Shown: one piece after another, positions 17,234 to 24,672 of the stretch | Position numbering within the stretch: the first letter of the stretch is position 1 | How the letters are laid out: each line of letters starts with the position of its first letter | DNA from: Roseomonas sp. AR75 | GTDB taxonomy: Bacteria > Pseudomonadota > Alphaproteobacteria > Acetobacterales > Acetobacteraceae | Direction: 5' to 3' | Assembly: GCF_005222815.1 (NCBI RefSeq) | Contig: NZ_STGB01000006.1 | Span: forward strand, 248,001 to 312,000 | DNA length: 64,000 nucleotides | The notes under the pieces: generated by a model | The model's input: the letters and a program-made list of their open reading frames with translations, nothing else | Told to the model about the DNA's origin: nothing | Database searches by the model: none | Translations under genes and position numbers: made by a program

Positions 17234-18097
17234 TCAACGGAAGCGGACGTCCACATGGACCGGCTGCGCGGCGAGGCCCTCATAGGTGACGCGGTAGCTG
17301 CGGCCCGCCTCCGGCCGGACCGGGGCGGAGAAGCCGCCGAGCGAGACGTAGTCGCCCGCCCGCAGCGTCCGTCCGCGCGCCTTGAGATCCGCCACCAGCC
17401 AGGCCAGCGCGTTCAGCGGCTGGCCCAGGATGGCGCGGCCGGGGGCGCGGCCCAGCTCCTTCGTGTCGTCGGCGAGCACCACCGTCATGCCGGCCAGCCG
17501 GGCGGCGAAGTCGGCGGTTGCCTCGGCCGGGATCGGCTCGCCCAGCACGCCGAAGCGGGCGCCGACATTGATCGCGACGATCATCGGCGCGGTCCAGGGT
17601 GCGTTGGGGGGATAGACGAGGTCGGCCAGCTCGATGAAGGGGATCACGCTCTCGACATGGCGGAGCAGGGCGATGGGATCGTCGCCGGCGGTGTTCACGC
17701 CCTCGTCACGGATGCGCACCAGCAGGTCGCTCTCGACGATCGGCAGGATGCCGAAATTCGCCGGCAGCTCGGCGCCGGAGCGTTCGCGGATGGTGCCGTG
17801 GAAGATCGCGCCGGCGACGGGATGGTTCACGCCGAAGCGGCCCTGGATCACCGGGTTGGTCAGCCCGACCTTCCAGCCGACCTGGTCGCCGAAGGGCTGG
17901 GCCAGCACCGCTACCAGCCGGTCCTGCGCGCAGAGCGCATCGGCCATGGTGAGGTCCGGATAGGGTGGCGGCGCCGGCGGGGCGCTGCGGTCCAGATAGG
18001 CGCGGGCGAAGCGCGCGACATCGGGAACCGAGGGGCAGGCAGCGAAGGCCATGCCGGGCGCAAGCGCCAGGCAGAGGGCGGCGAGAAGGCGGCGCAT
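17234..18097 (-). CDS. Exported 2-keto-4-pentenoate hydratase-like protein (FAH/MhpD fold)
   Basis: A 287-residue protein with a clear Sec signal (MRRLLAALCLALAPGMAFAA) followed by a domain like the hydratases of meta-cleavage pathways: GWKVGLTNPVIQGRFGV, PIVESDLLVRI, FIELADLVY, MIVAINVGARFG and LGQPLNALAWL. Cytoplasmic members hydrate 2-oxopent-4-enoate with a divalent metal. An exported form is odd, since that substrate is made inside the cell; it may act on another keto- or enol-acid in the periplasm. It lies between proA and nadD, where many alphaproteobacteria have no gene. A 15-bp palindrome lies 69 bp upstream. Confidence 0.8.
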   Translation of the reverse strand: MRRLLAALCLALAPGMAFAACPSVPDVARFARAYLDRSAPPAPPPYPDLTMADALCAQDRLVAVLAQPFGDQVGWKVGLTNPVIQGRFGVNHPVAGAIFHGTIRERSGAELPANFGILPIVESDLLVRIRDEGVNTAGDDPIALLRHVESVIPFIELADLVYPPNAPWTAPMIVAINVGARFGVLGEPIPAEATADFAARLAGMTVVLADDTKELGRAPGRAILGQPLNALAWLVADLKARGRTLRAGDYVSLGGFSAPVRPEAGRSYRVTYEGLAAQPVHVDVRFR

Positions 18098-18165
18098 GGT
18101 TCCTCCCGTGCGAGGGGGCGGACTCTACACCAGCTTCGCGCCGCGCTGAATCGCTCCCTGCTATC

Positions 18166-18180
18166 GCCTCCGTCGGAGGC
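18166..18180. promoter_or_regulatory. 15-bp palindrome upstream of the exported hydratase
   Basis: GCCTCCG and CGGAGGC face each other around one central T. It lies 69 bp before the hydratase start on the minus strand. It could be an operator; no regulator gene lies beside it. Confidence 0.3.
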
Positions 18181-18365
18181 AAATGAGTTCGGACTCCATG
18201 GCGGAGCCGCCCAGCAGCAGCGACTGCGTGCCTTCGGCGGCGGCTGGGTGACAGCGCTGCGTTGCCTCAAGCTGCGCATCGCCGCTCTCTACAGCAAGCG
18301 GTCCGGACTGGTCGTCTTGTCGAGGTACGGAGTTTGGGCGAGATGCAGCGCCGGGGGATCCGAGG

Positions 18366-18812
18366 ATGGCAACGATACTTGCTCTGGTTCGATTCGATGG
18401 CGAGCTCGATCGTAAGAGCTACTTACTGCGGCTTCTATGGCTGCTGGTGAGCGCCACCTTCTTCATCGTCGTGATTTGGACTCTGAGCGTCGCAGTCGGC
18501 GTACATATCGATGCGTTTTCGAGAGCACTACTGAGTACGAATTTGTCGCATGGCCCACTGTATCTCAGCATGACGGCAGCGCTTTACGTCCTGGCGGCCT
18601 TCCTCAGTGTTGCGGTTTCAGCAGCGACCGTCAGGCGTGTCAGGAATACAGGCTATAACCCGCTGTTCGCCGCTATCCCGATTGCATGCGGTGCTCTGGA
18701 AATTGTTTCGATGCCAGGCCCGCTCAAAGATTCGTTGAGTGCGTTGAACTTGATGCTGATGGCTGTGCTGCTGCTGTGGCCACCCCAGAAAAGCACGACG
18801 GATCGAGAATAG
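18366..18812 (+). CDS. DUF805-like small membrane protein
   Basis: A 148-residue protein with four hydrophobic helices. The N-terminal FDGELDRKSYLLRLLW, the central VRRVRNTGYNP and the terminal LLLWPPQKS fit the DUF805 pattern, though the match is weak. Function unknown; the family is often a small inner-membrane protein. The base and codon use is clearly different from the neighbours (many A/T-ending codons, much lower GC), which suggests recent acquisition. It sits alone on the plus strand between minus-strand genes. Confidence 0.65.
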   Translation: MATILALVRFDGELDRKSYLLRLLWLLVSATFFIVVIWTLSVAVGVHIDAFSRALLSTNLSHGPLYLSMTAALYVLAAFLSVAVSAATVRRVRNTGYNPLFAAIPIACGALEIVSMPGPLKDSLSALNLMLMAVLLLWPPQKSTTDRE

Positions 18813-18862
18813 AAGGCCTGACAAGCAGTCGCCGCCGTCGGCCCTGGGCGGCAGCCCAAGGC

Positions 18863-19177
18863 TCAGGGGCTGTTGGAGAATGCCGGCGGCGCGTAGCCTT
18901 CGACGAACACCACCTCGCTGCGCGTGCTGGCCAGGCGCAGCTCCAGGAGGGGGCGGTATGCCGGGCTGGCGTAGAAGCCCTGCAGCGCTGCCATGGAGGG
19001 GAATTCCAGGACCACCAGCCGCTTCAGCGGCAGGTTGCCCTCCACCGCGCTCAGCGCGCCGCCACGCACAAGATAGCGCCCGCCATGCGCGGCGATCACC
19101 GCCGGCACGGCTTCGCGGTAGCGCTCGAAGCCGGCGGGGTCGGTGACCTCGATATTGGCGATGAGATAGGCGGCCAT
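18863..19177 (-). CDS. DUF1330 family protein
   Basis: A 104-residue soluble alpha/beta-barrel (dimeric ferredoxin-like) protein. The opening MAAYLIANIEVTDPAGFERY, then RYLVRGGALSAVEG and VVLEFPSMAALQGFYASPAY are the standard DUF1330 blocks. Function is unknown; the fold is shared with small monooxygenases. It starts 20 bp after the proA stop on the same strand and is probably co-transcribed with it. Confidence 0.88.
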   Translation of the reverse strand: MAAYLIANIEVTDPAGFERYREAVPAVIAAHGGRYLVRGGALSAVEGNLPLKRLVVLEFPSMAALQGFYASPAYRPLLELRLASTRSEVVFVEGYAPPAFSNSP

Positions 19178-19197
19178 GCAGCGGGTCTCCGCGAGGG

Positions 19198-20463
19198 TCA
19201 GGGCCGGGTCTGGCCCGTGCCGATCACCTGGTAGCGATAGGTGCAGAGCTGCTCGAGGCCGACCGGGCCGCGCGCATGCAGCCGCCCGGTGGCGATGCCG
19301 ATCTCCGCGCCGAAGCCGAACTCGCCGCCGTCGCAGAATTGCGTCGAGGCATTCCACATCCCCACCGCCGAACCGAGCCGCGCGAGGAAGCGCTGCGCCA
19401 CCGACTCGTCCTGCGTGACGATGGCTTCGGTGTGCTCGCTGCCATAGCGGCGGATGTGATCCAGCGCGTCGTCCACGCCATCCACCACCTTCACGGAGAG
19501 GATCGCGTCGAGCCATTCCGTGCGGAAGTCATCCTCGGTCGCGGCGCGAAGGTCGGCACAGATCGCGCGCGCGCGATCATCCGCACGGAAGTCGCAGCCC
19601 AACGCGCGCAGATCGGCGACGATCGCGGGCAACAGGACGGGCGCGATGGCGGCGTCGATCAGCAGCGTCTCCGTCGCGCCGCAGATGCCGGTGCGGCGCA
19701 TCTTCGCATTGGCGACGAGGCTGCGCGCCATCGCGTGGTCGGCTGCTGCGTGGATGTAGGTGTGGCAGAGACCCTCCGCATGCGCGAGCACGGGCACGCG
19801 CGCCTCCTCCATCACGCGGGTGACGAGGCCCTTGCCGCCGCGCGGCACGATCAGGTCGATCAGCCCCGCCGCGCGCAGCATCGCCGCGACGAAGCCGCGA
19901 TCGGCGGTCGGCGCCACCTGCACCGCGGCTTCGGGCAGCCCGGCCTCGCGCAGCCCCTGTGCGATGCAGGCATGGATCGCCAGTGCGGAATGCAGGCTCT
20001 CGCTTCCGCCGCGCAGGATGACCGCGCTGCCCGCCTTGAGGCAGAGCGCGCCGGCATCGGCCGTCACGTTCGGGCGGCTCTCGTAGATCATACCCACCAC
20101 GCCGATGGGCTGCGCCACGCGGCGGATCAGCAGGCCGTTCGGCCGCGTCCATTCGGTGATGACGCGGCCGACCGGGTCGGGCAGCGCCGCGACCTCCTCG
20201 ATGCCCTGCGCCATCGCCTCCACCCGCGCCGGCGTCAGTGCCAGGCGGTCGCGGAAGGCGGGCGTCAGGCCGGTAGCCGCCGAGAGATCCTGCGCATTCG
20301 CTTCCAGCACCGACGCACTGCGCGCACGCAACGCGGCGGCCGCGGCGTGCAGCGCCGCATCCTTCTGCGGTCGCGGCGCGACGGACAGCGCATGCGCGGC
20401 TTCGCGCGCGTCGCGCGCGGCGGATTGCAGCAGGCGGGTGGCCTCGTCGGCGAGGGCGGTCAT
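19198..20463 (-). CDS. proA: Glutamate-5-semialdehyde dehydrogenase (gamma-glutamyl phosphate reductase)
   Basis: Second step of proline synthesis: NADPH-dependent reduction of glutamyl-5-phosphate. The 421-residue protein shows the ProA blocks IGVVGMIYESRPNVTADA, CLKAGSAVILRGG, VPRGGKGLV and MRRTGICGATETLL, the last with the catalytic cysteine, and GEFGFGAEIGI near the C-terminus. Length is normal. In related genomes it directly follows proB; here an orphan binding-protein gene and a small secreted protein gene lie between them. A CAGGAG ribosome-binding site lies upstream, next to a 14-bp palindrome. Confidence 0.96.
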   Translation of the reverse strand: MTALADEATRLLQSAARDAREAAHALSVAPRPQKDAALHAAAAALRARSASVLEANAQDLSAATGLTPAFRDRLALTPARVEAMAQGIEEVAALPDPVGRVITEWTRPNGLLIRRVAQPIGVVGMIYESRPNVTADAGALCLKAGSAVILRGGSESLHSALAIHACIAQGLREAGLPEAAVQVAPTADRGFVAAMLRAAGLIDLIVPRGGKGLVTRVMEEARVPVLAHAEGLCHTYIHAAADHAMARSLVANAKMRRTGICGATETLLIDAAIAPVLLPAIVADLRALGCDFRADDRARAICADLRAATEDDFRTEWLDAILSVKVVDGVDDALDHIRRYGSEHTEAIVTQDESVAQRFLARLGSAVGMWNASTQFCDGGEFGFGAEIGIATGRLHARGPVGLEQLCTYRYQVIGTGQTRP

Positions 20464-20795
20464 CGTGCGGGTCTCCTGGCGCCAGGACTAGCCTGGGGCG
20501 CGGACGGAGGGAAGCGTGCGCGCCGCAAGCCTCGCCTCATTCCCGATCCGAATGAGGCCGATGCGCGCCCGCGATTGGGCTTGCCGGGGAGCGCTGCACA
20601 TCTGTCGCCGCGATGCAGGCGTCGTGCGCGAAACCCAAGCAATGCGCCGTTGTCGCACGCGAGTTCGTTGGCGACACGCTGCGGAAACGTGGCGCACGCA
20701 GATTGCCGGACATCGGAACACCGCGAAGGCAGCAGCCAGGCGGTGCCGAGGCGGCCAGGCAGAGCCAGGCCGCAACGGAAACCAGGAACAGGAGT
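20464..20795. other. Intergenic region between proA and a small secreted-protein gene
   Basis: This 332-bp divergent region has no convincing gene. TCCTGGCGCCAGGA at 20474-20487 is a perfect 14-bp palindrome just upstream of the proA ribosome-binding site. TGTCGC and GCGACA form a short inverted repeat near 20655-20680. A frame is open from about 20613, but its 61 residues before ATG 20796 look non-coding and the signal peptide begins only at that ATG. Confidence 0.55.
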
Positions 20796-21134
20796 ATGAG
20801 TATCATGAACGCAGTCATCCGCTTCGCCGCCGGCGCGCTCGTCACGGTGGCCTTCGGCAGCGCCGCCGCGGCGCAGGACCAGTACGGCGTGCGCGTCGTC
20901 GGCTCGGGCGAGAACGCCTCGATGGTGTACAGCGGGCCGAGCGCGAACATCGTCGGCGGCGCGCGGACGCGCGTGGTCGGCTATGGCGAGAGCGCCCAGA
21001 CCGTGGTCGACGAGGTGCAGTATGTGCAGCCCAGCCGCGTGGCTCGCGTGGTCGGCTCCGGCGAGAACATGAGCATCGTGTACGACGACGTCGCGCCGAC
21101 GAGCCTGATGGCCAAGAGCGGTCAGCAGGACTGA
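20796..21134 (+). CDS. Small secreted protein with three RVVGxGE repeats
   Basis: I do not recognise this family. The protein has 112 residues (103 if it starts at ATG 20805). A Sec signal (MNAVIRFAAGALVTVAFG) ends at AAAA-QDQ. The mature part, about 85 residues, has three copies of one unit: RVVGSGENASMVY, RVVGYGESAQTVV and RVVGSGENMSIVYD, roughly 30 and 45 residues apart. There are no cysteines, so it is probably soluble in the periplasm or outside. An AGGAG site lies just upstream of both ATGs. It is convergent with the orphan ABC binding protein and is separated from it by a hairpin. Confidence 0.7.
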   Translation: MSIMNAVIRFAAGALVTVAFGSAAAAQDQYGVRVVGSGENASMVYSGPSANIVGGARTRVVGYGESAQTVVDEVQYVQPSRVARVVGSGENMSIVYDDVAPTSLMAKSGQQD

Positions 21135-21147
21135 GTGACGCGGCGGC

Positions 21148-21178
21148 GATGGGGCGGCGGGGATGCCGCCGTCCCATC
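21148..21178. terminator. Hairpin between convergent genes
   Basis: A 13-bp stem with one G-U pair (arms 21148-21160 and 21166-21178) and a 5-nt loop. There is no T-run on either side, so it is either a weak bidirectional terminator or an mRNA-end protecting hairpin. It sits between the stops of the secreted repeat protein and the ABC binding protein. Confidence 0.5.
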
Positions 21179-21185
21179 GCGCGCC

Positions 21186-22685
21186 TCAGCGCGGCAGGCG
21201 CAAGCCCGCGAGGCGGACGATGCCGTCCGGGCGCGGTTCGAAGCCCTGCAGATCGCTGCGCATCGCCCAGAACCAGCGATAGTGGTAGAGGACGATGAAG
21301 GGCCGCTCGGCGAGCCAGATGCGCGCCGCCTCGCGATAGAGGCGCTGGCGCTCCGGCACGGCGGTCACGGCGCGGGCCCGCGCGAGCAGCGTGTCGAGCG
21401 CCGCGTTCGAATACTTGCCCCGGTTGAGGAAGCCGTCCGTCGCCACCCAGAAGGCGATGTTGCCATCCGGATCGGGACGGCCCGACCAGATGTTCATGGT
21501 CGCCTCGAAGTCGCCGCGCTGCGCCGCCGCGACCATGGTGGCGGCCTCCGTCACCTCCAGCTTGATGTCGAAGCCGCCCTCCGCCGCCATCGCCTGGATG
21601 ATCTCCGCGATCTGCGCTTCGAGCGGCTGGTTCGGCACGCGGAAGGTGAAGCTCACCCGGTCATGCCCCGCCGCGCGCAGCAGCGCGCGCGCGCGCGCCG
21701 GATCGCGCGCGGGCGGCGCCAGATCGGCGAAGTGGAAGGTGGTGCCCGGAGGCTCGGGCTGGTTGTTCGGCGTGAAGCGCCCTTCCAGCGCGACCTGGTT
21801 GATGATGGCGCGGTCGATGGAAAGCTCGAACGCCTCGCGCACGCGCGGATCGGTGCCGAGCGGGTTCTGCGCCGCCGGCCCGTGGCCCGTGTTGATCTGG
21901 ATGCCCTGATAGGCGATCGAGGCGCCGGCGACGAGGCGCAGCCGCCGGTCGCGCTCCAGCGCCGGGATGTCGGTGGGCGAGACGCGCTCGATCAGGTCGA
22001 GCTGCCCGCCGCGCAGGTTCAGCAGGCGCACGTTGTTGTCGGTGAGCGGCAGGAAGACCAGCCGGTCGAAATGGATGTTGGCGGCGTTCCAGTGGCCGGT
22101 GTGCTTCTCCATCTCGATCCGGTCCTGCGCGACGCGGCGCGTCAGGCGGAAGGGGCCGGAGCAGACGGGGTTCTCGCTCACGCGCTCGGCCATCGGCAGC
22201 ACCGCGGGCGAGAGCATCATGCCGGCGCGGTCCGACAGCACGGACAGCAGCGGCGCGAAGGGTTCGCGCAGCAACAGGCGCACGGTGCGCGCATCCGGCG
22301 TCTCCACCGCGCTGACCTGCTGCAATTCGCTGCGGCGGCGGCTTTCCCGCGCGGTGCGATAGCGGTCGAGGTTGGCCTTCACAGCGGCGGCATCCACCGG
22401 CGCGCCATCGTGGAAGCGCGCGCCGTCTCGCAGCGTCAGCGTCAGCGCGCGACCATCGGACGACCATGCCCAGGCGGTCGCGAGTTCCGGCTGGAATTGC
22501 AGGTCGGGCCCGACATCCACGAGCTTGTCGCACATGGCCGCGAAGACGACGCGATCCACGAAGGCGCTGGACTGCGCGGGATCGAGCTGGTTCGGATCGG
22601 CGCCGATCCCGATGCGCAGCGTCGTCTGCGCGAAGGCGGGCGTGGCGAGCGCGAGAAGGGCGGCGGCAAGTCGAACGGATCGCAT
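21186..22685 (-). CDS. Orphan ABC transporter substrate-binding protein, family 5 (peptide/opine type)
   Basis: A 499-residue periplasmic receptor with a signal peptide (MRSVRLAAALLALATPAFAQ) and the SBP_bac_5 fold. GIGADPNQLDPAQSSAF starts the mature protein; TLTLRDGARFHDGAPVDAAA and DPRVREAFELSIDRAII are family signatures. Members bind peptides, nickel, opines or glutathione. No permease or ATPase gene is adjacent, so it must share another transporter or serve as a sensor. It is inserted between proB and proA, 67 bp after proB. Confidence 0.87.
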   Translation of the reverse strand: MRSVRLAAALLALATPAFAQTTLRIGIGADPNQLDPAQSSAFVDRVVFAAMCDKLVDVGPDLQFQPELATAWAWSSDGRALTLTLRDGARFHDGAPVDAAAVKANLDRYRTARESRRRSELQQVSAVETPDARTVRLLLREPFAPLLSVLSDRAGMMLSPAVLPMAERVSENPVCSGPFRLTRRVAQDRIEMEKHTGHWNAANIHFDRLVFLPLTDNNVRLLNLRGGQLDLIERVSPTDIPALERDRRLRLVAGASIAYQGIQINTGHGPAAQNPLGTDPRVREAFELSIDRAIINQVALEGRFTPNNQPEPPGTTFHFADLAPPARDPARARALLRAAGHDRVSFTFRVPNQPLEAQIAEIIQAMAAEGGFDIKLEVTEAATMVAAAQRGDFEATMNIWSGRPDPDGNIAFWVATDGFLNRGKYSNAALDTLLARARAVTAVPERQRLYREAARIWLAERPFIVLYHYRWFWAMRSDLQGFEPRPDGIVRLAGLRLPR

Positions 22686-22752
22686 GGCGATGTCTCCTGC
22701 GGCGAAGCGGGAAGCCTGCCGCAGGATGCGCGTTGTGCGAAGCCTCGGTCGC

Positions 22753-23895
22753 TCAGGTGCCGGCCAGCACCACCAGATCGTCGCGATGGATGATCTCGTC
22801 CCGGCCCCGCCAGCCGAGGATGTCTTCCAGTTCCTCGCTGCGGTGGCCGGCTATGCGAGCCGCTTCGGCGGAATCATACGCCACCAGCCCGCGTGCCAGC
22901 TCATTCCCCCTGGCATCGCGCACGCTGACGGGATCGCCACGGCGGAACTCGCCCTCCACCGCGCGCACGCCGGCGGGCAGCAGCGAGGATCCCCGCGCCA
23001 GCGCACGCGCCGCGCCGGCATCCACCACCAGCGCACCCAGCGGCGCGAGCGAACCCGCGATCCAGCGCTTGCGCGCGGAGCGGCCGGCGGGCTCCGGCAG
23101 GAACCAGGTGCAGCGCGCGCCCTGCTCCATCGCGTGCAACGGGCGCTCCGCCTTGCCGAGCGCGATCGCCATGGCGCAGCCGGCGCCGGTGGCGATGCGG
23201 GCCGCGATCAGCTTGGTGCGCATGCCGCCGGAGGAATAGCCGGGCGGCGGCTCGCCCCCCATCGCCATGATGCGGTCGGTCACCTGCGGCACGATGCCGA
23301 GATGCTCGGCCGCCGGGTCCTTGCGCGGATCGGCGGTGTAGAGGCCGTCGATGTCGGAGAGCAGCACCAGCGCATCCGCCTCCACCATCTCGGCCACGCG
23401 GGCGGCCAGGCGGTCATTGTCGCCGAAGCGGATTTCCGTCGTCGCGACGGTGTCGTTCTCGTTGATGACGGGGATGCAGCCGAGCGAGAGCAGCGTGCCG
23501 AGCGTCGCGCGCGCGTTGAGGTAGCGCCGGCGGTCCTCGCTGTCCTCCAGCGTCAGCAGCAATTGCGCGGCGTTGAGCCCGACGGCGGACAGTGCCTGCG
23601 CCCAGGCACCGGCAAGCCGGATCTGGCCGACCGCGGCGGCGGCCTGCTTCTCCTCCAGCCGCAGCTTGCGCCGGGTGAGGCCCAGCGCGCGGCGGGCCAG
23701 CGCGATGGCGCCGGAGGAGACCAGTATCACCTCCGTCCCGCGCGCGCGCAGCGCCGCGACGTCGGCCGCCACGCCGGCCAGCCACGCTTCGCGCGGCGCC
23801 GCCGTCGCCTCGTCCACCACCAGGGCGGAGCCGATCTTCACCACCACGCGGCGGGCGCTGCGGAGATCGGGCTGGGCTTGGGCCGTCTGCTGCAT
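22753..23895 (-). CDS. proB: Glutamate 5-kinase
   Basis: First step of proline synthesis: ATP-dependent phosphorylation of glutamate, feedback-inhibited by proline. The 380-residue protein has an amino-acid-kinase domain at about 1-260 ([59 protein letters not shown]) and a C-terminal PUA domain at about 285-370. ATG 23895 ([10 protein letters not shown]) is used; the longer frame adds residues with no family match. In related genomes obgE lies just upstream, but here two small membrane-protein genes do. Confidence 0.95.
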   Translation of the reverse strand: MQQTAQAQPDLRSARRVVVKIGSALVVDEATAAPREAWLAGVAADVAALRARGTEVILVSSGAIALARRALGLTRRKLRLEEKQAAAAVGQIRLAGAWAQALSAVGLNAAQLLLTLEDSEDRRRYLNARATLGTLLSLGCIPVINENDTVATTEIRFGDNDRLAARVAEMVEADALVLLSDIDGLYTADPRKDPAAEHLGIVPQVTDRIMAMGGEPPPGYSSGGMRTKLIAARIATGAGCAMAIALGKAERPLHAMEQGARCTWFLPEPAGRSARKRWIAGSLAPLGALVVDAGAARALARGSSLLPAGVRAVEGEFRRGDPVSVRDARGNELARGLVAYDSAEAARIAGHRSEELEDILGWRGRDEIIHRDDLVVLAGT

Positions 23896-23963
23896 GGCGG
23901 GCGCGCTTAGCACGCGAAGCCGGGGAGTGGGAGGGCGGCAGCGTACGTGCCGCAGGGTTTGAT

Positions 23964-24254
23964 TCAGACGACGCCGAGCAGCGTCAGCAGCCCGGCCCCG
24001 GCGAGCCACAGCCACATCGTCTGTTGCAGCGGCAGGCCGGCGCGCTCTGCCACCGCGGCGGGCAGGGCGGAGAGTAGCAGCGTGCCGGTGGCGACGATCA
24101 GGCTCGCGCCGTAGAAGATCAGTTCCTGCACCGGCGTGATCACCGGCGGATACCAGAGCGGCCAGAGGCCGAAGACCAGGCCGAGCATGGGGCTGAACAG
24201 CCCGTTGGTCAGGCTGACGGCGACGATCAGGGCGAAGACGTTCTGCGGGGCCAT
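23964..24254 (-). CDS. Hypothetical membrane protein, 96 aa
   Basis: Three hydrophobic helices cover most of the protein ([56 protein letters not shown]). I do not recognise the family. It is 68 bp upstream of proB and 10 bp downstream of another small membrane protein on the same strand, so the two probably form one unit. Confidence 0.6.
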   Translation of the reverse strand: MAPQNVFALIVAVSLTNGLFSPMLGLVFGLWPLWYPPVITPVQELIFYGASLIVATGTLLLSALPAAVAERAGLPLQQTMWLWLAGAGLLTLLGVV

Positions 24255-24264
24255 GGCGATGCGC

Positions 24265-24585
24265 TCAGCCGGCCGGTGGCGCGAATCGCGGCGCCCAGCC
24301 CGCCGCCCACAGCCCGATGCCCAGCACCATGCGCAGCGTGAACACCCAGAAGGCGGCAACCAGCGGCAGGAAGCCCGGCGCCACGAAGCTCGGCACCATC
24401 CGGGCGGCGATGGCGACGGCCCAGTCCGTCAGGCGCCGGAAGGCGCGCCAGATATAAAGCGCGCTGTCCTGCGGGACGAGGAATTGCAGCATGAACCGCC
24501 CGATCAGCGTCCACCCGATCGCGGCGAGCCCGTAGATCACCACCCAGAAGGGCAGGTGTCCCAGGATGAAGTCCGATCCCTGCAT
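24265..24585 (-). CDS. Hypothetical membrane protein, 106 aa
   Basis: Two clear helices (LPFWVVIYGLAAIGWTLIG and FLPLVAAFWVFTLRMVLGIG) are separated by an amphipathic stretch with the pattern SALYIWRAFRRLTDW. It loosely resembles YggT-like membrane proteins but I would not assign it. ATG 24585 is chosen over an in-frame TTG at 24615. It is followed after 10 bp by another small membrane protein on the same strand. Confidence 0.55.
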   Translation of the reverse strand: MQGSDFILGHLPFWVVIYGLAAIGWTLIGRFMLQFLVPQDSALYIWRAFRRLTDWAVAIAARMVPSFVAPGFLPLVAAFWVFTLRMVLGIGLWAAGWAPRFAPPAG

Positions 24586-24610
24586 GCGGGCCGCATCGCA
24601 TGGAAGCCCG

Positions 24611-24648
24611 GACAAGGAAAGGGGCGGGGCGCCACCGGCACCCCGCCC
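24611..24648 (-). terminator. Rho-independent terminator after the SSS symporter
   Basis: On the minus strand a 12-bp GC stem with one wobble (plus-strand arms 24622-24633 and 24637-24648) with a 3-nt loop is followed by CTTTCCTTG. It lies about 25 bp after the symporter stop. The stem partly covers the leader of the next small gene. Confidence 0.75.
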
Positions 24649-24672
24649 CCCATGCTCGCCCGGCGATGCGCG

